Assembly: GCF_018881505.1 (NCBI RefSeq)
Contig: NZ_JACVQC010000001.1
Location: 62,001-126,000 of the forward strand
From: Polynucleobacter sp. UK-Mo-2m-Kol15
Lineage (GTDB): Bacteria; Pseudomonadota; Gammaproteobacteria; Burkholderiales; Burkholderiaceae
DNA length: 64,000 nt
Reading direction: 5' to 3'
The position numbers were made by a program, and so were the translations under genes. Shown here piece by piece: positions 20,689 through 29,918 of this stretch (the stretch's first letter is position 1; each line of letters opens with the position of its first letter). The notes under the pieces were generated by a model. That model ran no database searches and was not told the DNA's origin. It was given only the letters and a program-made list of their open reading frames with translations.

Positions 20689-21452
20689 CCACGGATTCCA
20701 GCAATAAGCAAACCCCAGCAACCTTAAGTGCCCATCATCTTCAAAAGCGGTATGGATCCCGCACGGTAGTGCGAGATGTGTCGATTGAAGTCAAGTGCGG
20801 CGAAGTAGTCGGACTTTTGGGGCCAAACGGTGCCGGCAAAACAACCTCTTTTTACATGATTGTTGGTTTGGTTCCATTAGACGGCGGCAATATTATTCTG
20901 GATGGCACAGACATCACGCGACTTCCTATTCATGAGCGGGCTCGCATGGGGCTATCCTATCTTCCACAGGAGGCTTCTGTTTTCAGAAAGTTAAATGTGG
21001 CAGAGAATATTCAAGCAGTATTAGAGCTCCAAGTTCAAGGTGGCAAGCGATTAAGCAAGACTGAAATAGCACGTCGCTTAGATGAGCTCTTGGGCGAACT
21101 TCAAATCAGCCATCTACGCGATAACCCAGCACTTTCCCTCTCTGGTGGAGAACGTCGTCGTGTTGAGATTGCTAGGGCCCTAGCCTCACAGCCTAAGTTC
21201 ATTCTATTGGATGAGCCCTTTGCCGGTGTTGACCCAATCGCTGTTGGAGAGATTCAACGGATTGTGCGCTTCTTAAGGGATCGCCAAATTGGCGTTCTCA
21301 TTACCGACCATAATGTTCGCGAGACTTTGGGTATTTGTGATCACGCCTATATCATCAGCGAGGGTAGCGTGCTGGCGGAAGGCAAACCAGACCAAATCAT
21401 CGAAAACGATTCCGTCAGAAAAGTCTACTTGGGCGAAAACTTCCGCATGTAG
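20685..21452 (+). CDS. lptB: LPS export ABC transporter ATP-binding protein LptB
   Basis: LptB is the cytoplasmic ATPase that powers LPS extraction with LptF and LptG. The 255-residue protein has Walker [11 protein letters not shown], the Q-loop, signature [15 protein letters not shown], Walker [15 protein letters not shown] and the switch His in ITDHNVRE. The lptF/lptG genes are not in the window, which is usual. A 192-base gap without a gene follows before hpf; many proteobacteria have rpoN there. Confidence 0.97.
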   Translation: MTTDSSNKQTPATLSAHHLQKRYGSRTVVRDVSIEVKCGEVVGLLGPNGAGKTTSFYMIVGLVPLDGGNIILDGTDITRLPIHERARMGLSYLPQEASVFRKLNVAENIQAVLELQVQGGKRLSKTEIARRLDELLGELQISHLRDNPALSLSGGERRRVEIARALASQPKFILLDEPFAGVDPIAVGEIQRIVRFLRDRQIGVLITDHNVRETLGICDHAYIISEGSVLAEGKPDQIIENDSVRKVYLGENFRM

Positions 21453-21644
21453 ATATTCAGATTTTTTCGAATATTTATTAAATAAAAATGATCTCCCCCC
21501 TTGGTTTTCAGCATAATCGCTGATACGCTGGAGGTTCATGAAGTTCATTTCTATAAAAACAAGTACGACATTACAGGGGCCTGCTGCGCACTCCGAGTAA
21601 TTATTTGCGCATGCATTTTGTTTTGCTATGAATAGGAGCTGCTG

Positions 21645-21968
21645 ATGAATCTAAAAATTAATAGCCGTCATGTCGAAGTTACTCCAGCCATGCGTACCCA
21701 CCTCGAGGCTGGATTAGCCAAAATTCGCAAACACTTTGATCATGTCTTAGATGCTTCTGCGTTTTTGATTGTCGATAACGCTAAAGAAAAAAATCTTCGT
21801 CAAGCAGCCGAGATCACTATTCATCTTAAGGGCAAGGATCTTTATGCTGAGGCACATAATGCTGACCTCTACCATGCCATGGATGCTGTAGTCGATAAAC
21901 TCGAGCGCCAGGTAGTTAAACATAAAGAAAAGATCCAAGATCATCACCACGATAAACACTTTGAGTGA
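21645..21968 (+). CDS. hpf: Ribosome hibernation-promoting factor, short type
   Basis: This is a 107-residue HPF/YfiA-family protein (MNLKINSRHVEVTPAMRTHLE), which binds the 30S subunit in slow growth and supports 100S dimers or inactive 70S. It ends in a His-rich tail (KIQDHHHDKHFE) and lacks the C-terminal domain of the long form. A good Shine-Dalgarno, AGGAG, stands eight bases before the ATG. It is followed 33 bases later by ptsN, matching the usual hpf-ptsN order. Confidence 0.94.
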   Translation: MNLKINSRHVEVTPAMRTHLEAGLAKIRKHFDHVLDASAFLIVDNAKEKNLRQAAEITIHLKGKDLYAEAHNADLYHAMDAVVDKLERQVVKHKEKIQDHHHDKHFE

Positions 21969-22001
21969 TCCTGATTGTCAGGACACCTATAATCAAGCAA
22001 C

Positions 22002-22460
22002 ATGAATTCCCTGACCGATCTTTTCGCCTTAGACCGCATTGCCTTAAATAGCCCCTCCAAAAATCGGGCTGAGATATTTGCGGCCGTAGGACAACTCTTT
22101 GCAAAGCAAGCGGGACTCGAAGCAGAGGCGATTGTTAGCTTCTTAAATGCTCGTGAGGACTTAGGCTCTACCGCTCTGGGTGCTGGTGTTGCTATTCCAC
22201 ATGGTCGAGTAAAAGGACTGAAGAATCCGATTGCTGCATTCGTAAAATTAAAAGATCCGATTGAATTTGCTGCGCCCGATGGTCAAACAGTCTCTATTTT
22301 GATTTTTTTACTCGTTCCAGAAAAAGCAACCCAGCAGCACCTAGAAATTCTGTCCTCGATTGCACAACTCCTGTCTGACCAAGACGTACGTAAATTGCTT
22401 ATCTCGGAAGACAACCCAGAGAAGGTGTGCCAACTATTACAAAATTGGGGCGCAGCTTGA
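22002..22460 (+). CDS. ptsN: PTS IIA-like nitrogen-regulatory protein PtsN
   Basis: PtsN (EIIA-Ntr) is the output protein of the nitrogen-type PTS; its phosphorylation state regulates potassium, nitrogen and carbon processes. The 152-residue protein carries the phosphorylatable histidine in [10 protein letters not shown] (H67) and a C-terminal region ending [18 protein letters not shown]. No EIIB or EIIC domain is attached. The stop overlaps the proposed TTG start of hprK. Its phosphate source could be the EI/HPr pair encoded at 53.9-55.9 kb, since no separate EI-Ntr appears here. Confidence 0.95.
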   Translation: MNSLTDLFALDRIALNSPSKNRAEIFAAVGQLFAKQAGLEAEAIVSFLNAREDLGSTALGAGVAIPHGRVKGLKNPIAAFVKLKDPIEFAAPDGQTVSILIFLLVPEKATQQHLEILSSIAQLLSDQDVRKLLISEDNPEKVCQLLQNWGAA

Positions 22461-23446
22461 CAACCCAGACCTTACTCCTAGATGGAGTTACTGCCCAACA
22501 GATCTTTGATGACAATGTCTCGGACTTAAAGCTCTCCTGGATTGGCGGCCTTGAAGGCGCTGACCGCACGTTCCCTCCAGAGGCAGTGAAAGCGGCTGCA
22601 GCTAGCTCAGACCTAGTAGGTCACTTAAATCTCATTCATCCGAGCCGTATTCAGATTTTTGGTGAGCAAGAGGTTGACTATCATGCCGAGCTTGAACCAA
22701 AGCAAAAACAAGATCAGATCTCTAGCTTAATTTCCAAGACGCCACCTTGCGTCATAGTCGCGGATGGCAAAGTAGCTGACGCTGACCTACAACTTTTCTG
22801 CCAAAGATCTTCCACTCCACTCTTTACAACAACCATATCAGCCGCCGAGGTGATTGACCACCTGCGAACCTATCTTACTAAGATTGGCGCCCCTCAGATC
22901 ACCATGCATGGCGTATTCATGGATATCCTGGGCTTAGGCGTCCTAATTATGGGTGAATCCGGTCTTGGCAAAAGCGAATTGGGTTTAGAGCTGATTTCTC
23001 GTGGCCATGGTTTGGTAGCCGATGATGCGGTAGACTTCGCTCGTCTTGGGCCAGACTATATTGAAGGTCGCTGCCCCGTAATCTTGCGCAACCTCTTAGA
23101 GGTTCGTGGACTGGGTTTATTAGATATCCGCACCATCTTTGGTGAAACAGCCGTGCGCCGGAAATTGAAATTGCGCTTAATAGTGCAATTAGTTCGTCGT
23201 AATGATGGTGAATTCGAGCGCTTACCTCTAGAAGCTCAGCATATTGAAGTATTAGGCGTCCCCATTAGGACCGTCAAAATTCAGGTCGCCGCAGGACGAA
23301 ACTTAGCAGTTCTTGTAGAGGCAGCAGTTCGTAATACCATTTTGCAGCTACGCGGTATCGATACCCTAAAAGAATTTATGGAGCGCCAGCGTTTACAAAT
23401 GAATGCTGAGGCAGAGTCCTCCAAGAATCAAGGTCGACTCATTTAA
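22457..23446 (+). CDS. hprK: HPr kinase/phosphorylase
   Basis: HprK phosphorylates and dephosphorylates HPr on Ser46, linking energy state to PTS output. The protein is 329 residues from my start, with Walker [10 protein letters not shown], the HPrK signature [16 protein letters not shown] and the N-terminal sensor domain. The frame is open back to a GTG at 22427 inside ptsN; I prefer the TTG at 22457, which shares three bases with the ptsN stop (TTGA), has GGGG a few bases upstream and gives an N-terminus [17 protein letters not shown]. Its substrate HPr, with Ser46 present, is encoded at 55.7 kb. Confidence 0.93.
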   Translation: MTTQTLLLDGVTAQQIFDDNVSDLKLSWIGGLEGADRTFPPEAVKAAAASSDLVGHLNLIHPSRIQIFGEQEVDYHAELEPKQKQDQISSLISKTPPCVIVADGKVADADLQLFCQRSSTPLFTTTISAAEVIDHLRTYLTKIGAPQITMHGVFMDILGLGVLIMGESGLGKSELGLELISRGHGLVADDAVDFARLGPDYIEGRCPVILRNLLEVRGLGLLDIRTIFGETAVRRKLKLRLIVQLVRRNDGEFERLPLEAQHIEVLGVPIRTVKIQVAAGRNLAVLVEAAVRNTILQLRGIDTLKEFMERQRLQMNAEAESSKNQGRLI

Positions 23447-23447
23447 T

Positions 23448-24338
23448 ATGCAAATCAATCTGATTACCGGCATCTCCGGCTCAGGTAAATCTGTTGCACT
23501 AAGAGCTTTTGAGGATGCGGGCTACGACTGCGTAGATAATCTACCAGTCACCCTCTTGGAAAGCCTCATCACCACGCTAGAAAATGAAAAGGGTGAGCGT
23601 ATTGCAGTAGCCATTGATGCTCGTCGTGGCCAGTCAATTGCTGAGCTACCCCAGATCCTAGAAAATCTTCGTCGCAGTAATCAGGTGCGCATTATTTTCT
23701 TAAATGCCGATACAAACACACTGATTCAGCGCTTCTCCGAAACCCGGAGACGTCATCCCCTCTCTGGAAAAACTCAAGAGACTCAGGCTGCGACGCTGAT
23801 AGAGGCGATTGATAAAGAACGAAATCTCCTAGAACCTTTGCGTGCACAGGCTCACAGCATTGATACCAGCAGTCTGCCTGCCCATGTATTGCGGTCATGG
23901 ATTCAGGATCTCCTAAAAGATAAACCTCAAGGACTCACCGTTATTTTTGAATCTTTTGGATTTAAAAAAGGTTTGCCAACCGAGGCTGATCTCGTGTTTG
24001 ATGTTCGGTGTTTGCCTAACCCACACTACGACAAAACTTTGCGCCCACTATCTGGCAAAGACCAGCCCGTGCGCGAGTTCTTGGAAAAAATTCCTGAGGT
24101 CGTCAGCATGGAAAATGACATTGTTCAATTTATTGAAAAATGGTTGCCCCACTACATTGCAGATGGTCGCAGTTATCTTACCGTCGCAATTGGCTGCACT
24201 GGTGGACAACATCGCTCGGTTTATCTTGTTAGCCGCGTCATGGCGCACTTTTTACCTCAAAAAGATTTAGCAGCACTACAAATCAACTTCTTAAGTCGTC
24301 ACCGCGAGCTAGACTCAGTCCCTGCAACAGTAATTTAA
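23448..24338 (+). CDS. rapZ: RNase adapter protein RapZ (YvcJ family)
   Basis: RapZ is a P-loop protein; in enterobacteria it delivers the small RNA GlmZ to RNase E, while the function in betaproteobacteria is less clear. The 296-residue protein starts MQINLITGISGSGKSVALRA with Walker A at residues 8-15 and ends with the conserved GCTGGQHRSVYL block. An in-frame ATG lies 45 bases upstream within hprK, but the Walker A spacing of the family supports 23448. The last 56 bases overlap the 3' end of mutY on the other strand. Confidence 0.93.
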   Translation: MQINLITGISGSGKSVALRAFEDAGYDCVDNLPVTLLESLITTLENEKGERIAVAIDARRGQSIAELPQILENLRRSNQVRIIFLNADTNTLIQRFSETRRRHPLSGKTQETQAATLIEAIDKERNLLEPLRAQAHSIDTSSLPAHVLRSWIQDLLKDKPQGLTVIFESFGFKKGLPTEADLVFDVRCLPNPHYDKTLRPLSGKDQPVREFLEKIPEVVSMENDIVQFIEKWLPHYIADGRSYLTVAIGCTGGQHRSVYLVSRVMAHFLPQKDLAALQINFLSRHRELDSVPATVI

Positions 24339-25443
24339 TCGGTTGCGGCAAGCCGTACTTTCCTAGCTCCCGCAAAGGAATCCACTTTAAATCAGCATTT
24401 GTAAATTTCACGGCATCACTCGATGTCATATTCCAAATCTGCATCCATAAACGACGATGCGTAAAGACATGCTTAATCTCTATCCCCCGCTCGACCAATT
24501 GAGAATGCTTTAAAGCGCTAGAGATCTTTTCATCTGGCAGCACCAACTGTAGTAATTCTTTTGCTGTCAGATTGGCCCGACTGCTGGCTGCAGATTGTGT
24601 GCTTTCTTCTTTTGCGCTCCAAGTAGATTCAGGCAAAGACCATAGCCCACCCCAGATAGCCTTCTCGGGACGCCTTTGCAATAAGACTGAGTCACCATGC
24701 CTAAGTAACAACATGTCGCAATTAAATTCAGGAGATTTTGCTTTAACTACTTTACGAGGCAATAACAAGACTTGATCGCTAAGATTGGCTTGGCATTCTT
24801 TTTCGAATAGGCATTTCTTTTCATTACCTAAACACACCGGTTTCCGAGAGGTACACCACGTTGCCCCAAAGTCCATCAGAGCCTGCGTATACACCGGCAT
24901 ATCTGTAGCTTTTTTGGGAAGGAGTGTTTCGGCTAATAACCACAATTCATCATTCACTACTTTTTCTTGGATAGAACCCTCGATACCAAAAAGTCTTGCC
25001 AAAATGCGTTTCACATTGGCATCCAGAATCGGAGCCCTCACATGAAATGAAAATGCTGCAATGGCACCTGCAGTAGACTTACCAATACCCTTGAGTTGCT
25101 CAAGCAAGATGGGGTCCTCCGGAAACCTTCCCCCAAACTCTTCCATCACTTGCACAGCGCAGGCATGCAAATTACGGGCGCGTGTATAGTACCCTAGCCC
25201 CGCCCATTCGGCCAAGACATCATCCAATGGTGCAGCAGCTAATTTTTTGACCGTTGGGAAGCGTTTCATAAATCGGGGGTAGCGCTCCAGAACAGTTGCT
25301 ACCTGGGTTTGTTGCAACATGATTTCTGATACCCATACCGCGTAGGGATCTCGAATACTTTGCCACGGCAAACCTTGGCGCCCATCCTTACCATGCCAAG
25401 CAATCAACTTGACGGCGAAGTGCTTGATCAGCGCTTCTGACAT
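24283..25443 (-). CDS. mutY: Adenine DNA glycosylase MutY
   Basis: MutY removes adenine mispaired with 8-oxoguanine. The protein is 386 residues from the ATG at 25443; the longer TTG start (25452) is not needed. Seen: VSEIMLQQTQV (catalytic Glu), the helix-hairpin-helix LKGIGKSTAGAI, the Asp in ILDANVKR, and a C-terminal NUDIX-like domain that reads 8-oxoG. The iron-sulfur ligands have the spacing C-X6-C-X6-C-X5-C rather than the usual C-X6-C-X2-C-X5-C. It overlaps mutM by 16 bases, so the two GO-system enzymes are co-expressed. Confidence 0.95.
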   Translation of the reverse strand: MSEALIKHFAVKLIAWHGKDGRQGLPWQSIRDPYAVWVSEIMLQQTQVATVLERYPRFMKRFPTVKKLAAAPLDDVLAEWAGLGYYTRARNLHACAVQVMEEFGGRFPEDPILLEQLKGIGKSTAGAIAAFSFHVRAPILDANVKRILARLFGIEGSIQEKVVNDELWLLAETLLPKKATDMPVYTQALMDFGATWCTSRKPVCLGNEKKCLFEKECQANLSDQVLLLPRKVVKAKSPEFNCDMLLLRHGDSVLLQRRPEKAIWGGLWSLPESTWSAKEESTQSAASSRANLTAKELLQLVLPDEKISSALKHSQLVERGIEIKHVFTHRRLWMQIWNMTSSDAVKFTNADLKWIPLRELGKYGLPQPIKLLLQGLSLARGDDLRS

Positions 25444-26264
25444 TGAGGACAAAAATAAGTAGAGCGCTGACCTTGCACTATCTGTTTGATGAGCGTCTTA
25501 CAAACCCTACAGGGCTGATCCTTACGATCATAAACTTTGGTTTGCACCATAAAGTGTCCTGGATTACCGTCACTATTCACAAAGTCTTTCAAACTACTGC
25601 CACCCGCAGCTATTGCTTTTTTCAAAATCAATCTCACTGCAGTAGCTAGCCTAGAGCATTGCGGCCGCGTTAATTTTCCAGCAGCCTTTGTCGGATGTAT
25701 CCCCGCCTCGAATAAACTTTCTGAGCAATAGATGTTGCCAACACCAACTACAGCCTGCCCTGCTAGTAAAAACTGCTTTACCGCAAGACTGCGTTTGCGT
25801 GAGTGCCGGTATAGGATATCCGCGCCCAATTCACCTGAAAACTCTGGAGAAAATGGCTCTACCCCGAGTTTTTGTAAGAGCTTATTGGCCTCAATCGGCC
25901 CCTTGGATTTTGGATGCCATAAAACAGCGCCGAACTTTCGGGGATCATGTAGACGCAAACTGAGCTTACCAAACTCAAAGGTCACGCGATCATGGGGCTT
26001 TAAGGGATCACTACCAGGAAGTACTCGCAATGTTCCGGTCATTCCTAAGTGCATCAGCAGATGACCGGTATCCAGCTCCACCAAAAGATACTTACCGCGG
26101 CGCTCTATTCCTACGACTTTCTGACCAGAAAGTAGTGCATTTAAATTACTGGGTACCGGCCAACGCAAGCGACCATCAATAATTTTGACCGAACTCACCC
26201 TGCGCCCCTCTAAATGGGGTGCAATACCCAAACGGGTCACTTCTACTTCTGGAAGTTCTGGCAT
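25428..26264 (-). CDS. mutM: Formamidopyrimidine-DNA glycosylase MutM (Fpg)
   Basis: MutM excises 8-oxoguanine and formamidopyrimidines and nicks the DNA. The 278-residue protein begins MPELPEVEV with the catalytic Pro2/Glu3, has the H2TH region and ends in a zinc finger CRVC...CPQCQKR. The length is normal. It is the first gene of a two-gene mutM-mutY unit, a functional pairing that prevents G:C to T:A mutations. It is divergent from the TPR-LolB fusion gene, with 35 bases between starts. Confidence 0.97.
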   Translation of the reverse strand: MPELPEVEVTRLGIAPHLEGRRVSSVKIIDGRLRWPVPSNLNALLSGQKVVGIERRGKYLLVELDTGHLLMHLGMTGTLRVLPGSDPLKPHDRVTFEFGKLSLRLHDPRKFGAVLWHPKSKGPIEANKLLQKLGVEPFSPEFSGELGADILYRHSRKRSLAVKQFLLAGQAVVGVGNIYCSESLFEAGIHPTKAAGKLTRPQCSRLATAVRLILKKAIAAGGSSLKDFVNSDGNPGHFMVQTKVYDRKDQPCRVCKTLIKQIVQGQRSTYFCPQCQKR

Positions 26265-26299
26265 AAATGGATTGTAGATTCGCGGATTAGAATGTGCTC

Positions 26300-27787
26300 A
26301 TGACCAAATTTTCATTAAAGCCTTCTTTAAGGGCCTTATTGCTCTCAGCTGGGCTTGGCTTAGGCCTCTCCTCTGGCTTTACCGTTGCTAAAAGCAGTAG
26401 CCTGGATAGCGGTCAAGCAGTATTTGAGGTCCTGGCCTCTGAAATCGCTTTACAACGTGGCGAAGCTGGCCTTGCCTACAACACCTATCTAGAGCTTGCT
26501 CGGCAATTGGATGATCCCCGTTTGGCACAGAGGGCTATGGAGATTGCGATTACTGCCGGCGCGCCTGATCTTGCGCTGCAAGCTGCTCAAACTTGGGATA
26601 AATTATCTGAGCCCAAGCAAACTAGACCCAAAGAGGTTCTTGTCACCCTTTTGATTCTGAATCAACGCTGGTCAGATGCAGTCAAGCCTGCTGTCTCCTT
26701 ATTGAATCAGCAGACATTACCAGAACGAGAAAATACCTTGCTTCAGCTTCAGGCCCTACTGGCCAAAGCGAGCGACGAATCAGAAGCATTAAGAGCTTTC
26801 TACGAAATCGTCTCGACATTAAGGCCGGAGCCAAAGGATCCTAGCATTCTCTATACCTATGCCATGTCTGCTGAGAAATCTGGGCGCCTGGATGTGATGG
26901 AGAAAATTCTGCGTGAAATTTTGCGCAGGAATCCAAATGATGCAAATAGCTTGAATGCACTTGGTTACTCACTCGCTGATCGCAATCAGAAATTGCCTGA
27001 AGCCTATAGGCTCATTAGCAAAGCACACGAACTCTCGCCTAGAGATGGTTTTATTTTGGATAGCCTTGGCTGGGTAAACTTTCGCATGGGCAAAAATGAA
27101 TTAGCGCTTGAGCAACTACAACAAGCTTTTAATATGAAGCCTGAAGCCGATATTGCCGCACATATCGGTGAAGTCTTGTGGGTTATGAATCGGCCGATCG
27201 AAGCTGAAGATGCGTGGCGTAAGGGGCAACAGTTAGATGCCAATAACCCCACTCTCAAAGAAACCTTGAGGCGCTTGAAGCCTGATTGGTCTGTGGCGGA
27301 TGATACCCTCAAAGGCTCATGGGATGGTCGTTTTGCAGTAAAGGTCATAGGACTCACCGAAAGTAAAAATCAAGGTGGATCGGGTGGATTCACTTTGACT
27401 CAAGATGCGTTAACTGATGTTTTGGAAATTCGTAACCCAGTAGGTGGATCCATTGCAAAAATTACAATCAAGCCTGGTGAGGCAATTCTGGAGCGCAATG
27501 GTCAACTAAACACTGCTATTGATGCTGACACTCTTATTCAAAATACCTTAGGACTTCCCCTGCCTGCTCGGGGTTTATCTACCTGGTTGCGTGGACATAC
27601 GCGCCCCGGTAGCAATGCGAGTATTGAGCGTAATGACAAGGGGCAAGTTAGTAAAATAACTCAGGATGGCTGGACTCTAAATTACAGTTGGAATAATGCT
27701 CAGCTGTTAGAAAAGCTGACAATGACGCGTAGCTCCAATATTGGGTCAATTGATATCCGTCTAGTCTTTGATGTTCCAAGCCAGTGA
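26300..27787 (+). CDS. Fusion of periplasmic TPR protein and LolB-like domain
   Basis: This one open frame of about 495 residues combines two proteins that are usually separate neighbours in betaproteobacteria. A hydrophobic N-terminus (RALLLSAGLGLGLSSGFTVA) looks like an export signal but has no lipobox cysteine. Residues about 30-330 are TPR-like helices (NANSLNALGYSLADRN, FILDSLGWVNFRMG). From about residue 341 (WDGRFAVKV) the sequence resembles the outer-membrane lipoprotein acceptor LolB, including RNPVGGSIAKI and a GLPLPARGLSTWL block. LolB is normally a lipoprotein encoded just before ispE, exactly this place. The start is an ATG at 26300; a GTG six bases earlier is possible. Confidence 0.85.
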   Translation: MTKFSLKPSLRALLLSAGLGLGLSSGFTVAKSSSLDSGQAVFEVLASEIALQRGEAGLAYNTYLELARQLDDPRLAQRAMEIAITAGAPDLALQAAQTWDKLSEPKQTRPKEVLVTLLILNQRWSDAVKPAVSLLNQQTLPERENTLLQLQALLAKASDESEALRAFYEIVSTLRPEPKDPSILYTYAMSAEKSGRLDVMEKILREILRRNPNDANSLNALGYSLADRNQKLPEAYRLISKAHELSPRDGFILDSLGWVNFRMGKNELALEQLQQAFNMKPEADIAAHIGEVLWVMNRPIEAEDAWRKGQQLDANNPTLKETLRRLKPDWSVADDTLKGSWDGRFAVKVIGLTESKNQGGSGGFTLTQDALTDVLEIRNPVGGSIAKITIKPGEAILERNGQLNTAIDADTLIQNTLGLPLPARGLSTWLRGHTRPGSNASIERNDKGQVSKITQDGWTLNYSWNNAQLLEKLTMTRSSNIGSIDIRLVFDVPSQ

Positions 27788-27794
27788 AGTATGA

Positions 27795-28670
27795 ATGATG
27801 AGTAATGGGATAGAACTTCGTTGCCCTGCAAAGCTCAACCTTTTTCTTCATATTGTTGGGCGACGCGCTGATGGCTATCACCTCCTGCAATCTGTTTTTC
27901 AGTTAATTGATTGGTGCGATATCCTCAACCTAAAGCAAATCCCCGAAAATGAAATTCGTCGCATCGACCCCATTCCAGGGATACCCCCAGAACAAGATTT
28001 AGTGGTCCGTGCCGCCCAACTCCTAAAAGATTTCTGCCAGATTGATGGTGGCGCTGAAATCAGGCTAGAGAAAAATATTCCTATGGGAGCTGGCCTTGGC
28101 GGAGGGTCCTCTGATGCAGCATCTACCCTGATTGGCCTAAATCATCTTTGGAACCTTCAGCTAGAAAAGGCCACACTTTGCCAGCTCGGCCTAAAACTTG
28201 GCGCCGATGTGCCATTTTTCATCTTTGGCCAAAATGCCTTTGTCGAGGGAATTGGTGAGAAATTACAAACAATTCCCCTGGAATCCCAAGACTTTGTTGT
28301 GATCTTTCCGAACCAAGGAATCGCCACTGCTCAGATTTTTCAAGACCCTCAATTGACCAGAGATCATGCTCCGATTACAATAGATGGCTTTCTTGCATCG
28401 CCAAGCTCATATCGGTCAAATGATTGTCAGGCAATAGCGGTGCAGAAATGTCCTGAAGTGAAGCAAGCATTGGATTGGATTGACAAGGTAGTGCCAAACT
28501 CGGCCCCGTGCATGTCCGGATCTGGAAGCAGTGTATTTGCCGCCTTAGACCCTAAGACGGACACCGCAAACCTAGAAAATCTTCTGCTAAATCTTCCAAA
28601 AGGATGGATAGGTCGAATTGTTCGAGGGCTAAATAAAAATCCCGCTTACAATTTGATTTCTTCAGATTGA
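27795..28670 (+). CDS. ispE: 4-diphosphocytidyl-2-C-methyl-D-erythritol kinase IspE
   Basis: IspE phosphorylates CDP-methylerythritol in the non-mevalonate isoprenoid pathway. The 291-residue GHMP kinase has the N-terminal CPAKLNLFLHIVGRRADGYH, the phosphate-binding PMGAGLGGGSSDAAS and the C-terminal MSGSGSSVFA. It starts seven bases after the LolB fusion gene, with two adjacent ATG codons in frame (27795 and 27798). A tRNA-Gln gene follows six bases after the stop. Confidence 0.97.
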   Translation: MMSNGIELRCPAKLNLFLHIVGRRADGYHLLQSVFQLIDWCDILNLKQIPENEIRRIDPIPGIPPEQDLVVRAAQLLKDFCQIDGGAEIRLEKNIPMGAGLGGGSSDAASTLIGLNHLWNLQLEKATLCQLGLKLGADVPFFIFGQNAFVEGIGEKLQTIPLESQDFVVIFPNQGIATAQIFQDPQLTRDHAPITIDGFLASPSSYRSNDCQAIAVQKCPEVKQALDWIDKVVPNSAPCMSGSGSSVFAALDPKTDTANLENLLLNLPKGWIGRIVRGLNKNPAYNLISSD

Positions 28671-28675
28671 CCTGT

Positions 28676-28752
28676 AGGGGAATCGCCAAGCTGGTTAAGG
28701 CACTGGATTTTGATTCCAGCATGCGAAGGTTCGAATCCTTCTTCCCCTGCCA
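28676..28752 (+). tRNA. tRNA-Gln (anticodon UUG)
   Basis: A 77-base cloverleaf can be drawn. The acceptor arms AGGGGAA and TTCCCCT pair fully, the anticodon stem CTGGA/TCCAG encloses the loop TTTTGAT with anticodon TTG at 28710-28712, the T-loop reads GGTTCGAATCC, and CCA is encoded at the 3' end. It sits between ispE and prs, a conserved betaproteobacterial position. No second copy was seen in the window. Confidence 0.96.
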
Positions 28753-28812
28753 AGCACTGTAGATAAGACCAAAAGACATCCATTCGACCCTTACCAAACT
28801 CCAAAATCACCT

Positions 28813-29781
28813 ATGTCCGCTCCAATGAACGCTGATTTACTGACTCTTTTCACAGGTAATGCAAATCCAGTTTTGGCCCATGCGGTAGCCAAAGAGCTCA
28901 ATCTCCCGATGGGAAAAGCATTTGTTGGTCGATTCTCAGATGGTGAGATCCAGGTTGAGATTCAAGAAAATGTTCGTGGCAAGAACGTTGTAGTTATTCA
29001 GTCGACTTGTGCCCCAACGAACGATAGTTTGATGGAACTCATGATTATGATTGATGCCCTAAAACGAGCATCAGCAAGCCGTATAACCGCAGTGATCCCT
29101 TACTTCGGTTACGCTAGACAAGACCGTCGCCCGCGCTCAGCTCGGGTTGCCATCTCCGCTAGAATCGTTGCCAACATGCTCCAGTCCGTAGCTGGCATTG
29201 AGCGTGTTTTAACCATGGATCTCCATGCCGACCAAATTCAGGGTTTCTTTGATATTCCTGTTGATAACATTTATGCATCACCAGTCCTCTTGGCCGATCT
29301 AGAGGCCCAAAAGACCAAAAAAGATCTCATCATTGTTTCGCCGGACATCGGTGGCGTTGTTCGCGCCCGCGCAATGGCAAAGCAATTAGGCACAGATTTG
29401 GCGATTATTGATAAACGCCGCCCAAAAGCTAATGTGTCAGAAGTAATGCACTTAATTGGCGAAGTAGAAGGCCGCCATTGCGTGATCATGGATGACATTA
29501 TCGATACCGGCGGAACGCTCTGTAAGGCCGCTGAAGCGCTTAAAGAGCGTGGTGCTAAGGGTGTTACTGCCTACTGTACCCACGCCGTGCTTTCTGGCGG
29601 TGCCGTTGCCCGCATTGCAGCCTCCGAATTGGATGAATTAGTCGTTACCGACACTATTCCGTTGACCCCAGAAGCAATGAAAATTGCCAAAATTCGTCAA
29701 TTGAGCGTTGCCCCCATCCTAGCTGAGACCCTTTCCCGCATTAGTAAGGGTGATTCAGTAATGTCGATGTTCGCTGAATAA
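28813..29781 (+). CDS. prs: Ribose-phosphate pyrophosphokinase
   Basis: Prs makes PRPP from ribose 5-phosphate and ATP for nucleotide, histidine and NAD synthesis. The 322-residue protein shows the ATP-loop region [16 protein letters not shown], the [11 protein letters not shown] signature and the PRPP-binding [13 protein letters not shown]. The length is normal. It lies 61 bases after tRNA-Gln and is followed by a 137-base gap before rplY. Confidence 0.98.
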   Translation: MSAPMNADLLTLFTGNANPVLAHAVAKELNLPMGKAFVGRFSDGEIQVEIQENVRGKNVVVIQSTCAPTNDSLMELMIMIDALKRASASRITAVIPYFGYARQDRRPRSARVAISARIVANMLQSVAGIERVLTMDLHADQIQGFFDIPVDNIYASPVLLADLEAQKTKKDLIIVSPDIGGVVRARAMAKQLGTDLAIIDKRRPKANVSEVMHLIGEVEGRHCVIMDDIIDTGGTLCKAAEALKERGAKGVTAYCTHAVLSGGAVARIAASELDELVVTDTIPLTPEAMKIAKIRQLSVAPILAETLSRISKGDSVMSMFAE

Positions 29782-29832
29782 GCCAAAAATAAGGTTTCTA
29801 GCCGTGTTTTTGGCAGTATTGTGCCATTTCTA

Positions 29833-29861
29833 GGCAAAACCCTGAATTCCCAAGATATAAT
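29833..29861 (+). promoter_or_regulatory. Candidate promoter of rplY-pth
   Basis: A perfect TATAAT (29856-29861) lies 57 bases before the rplY ATG, in the only sizeable gap of this operon. No good -35 stands 16-18 bases upstream, so the call rests on the -10 and the position. Confidence 0.35.
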
Positions 29862-29918
29862 CAAAGGCTTTTCTGTTTGGTCGCGAACGGAAATTAACCT
29901 TAATTTTAGGAATTTGAT

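Noticed and set aside
29782..29814. GCCAAAAA...TTTTTGGC hairpin after prs as a terminator
   Set aside because: The stem is AT-rich with a 17-base loop and has no T-tract after it; termination is unlikely.
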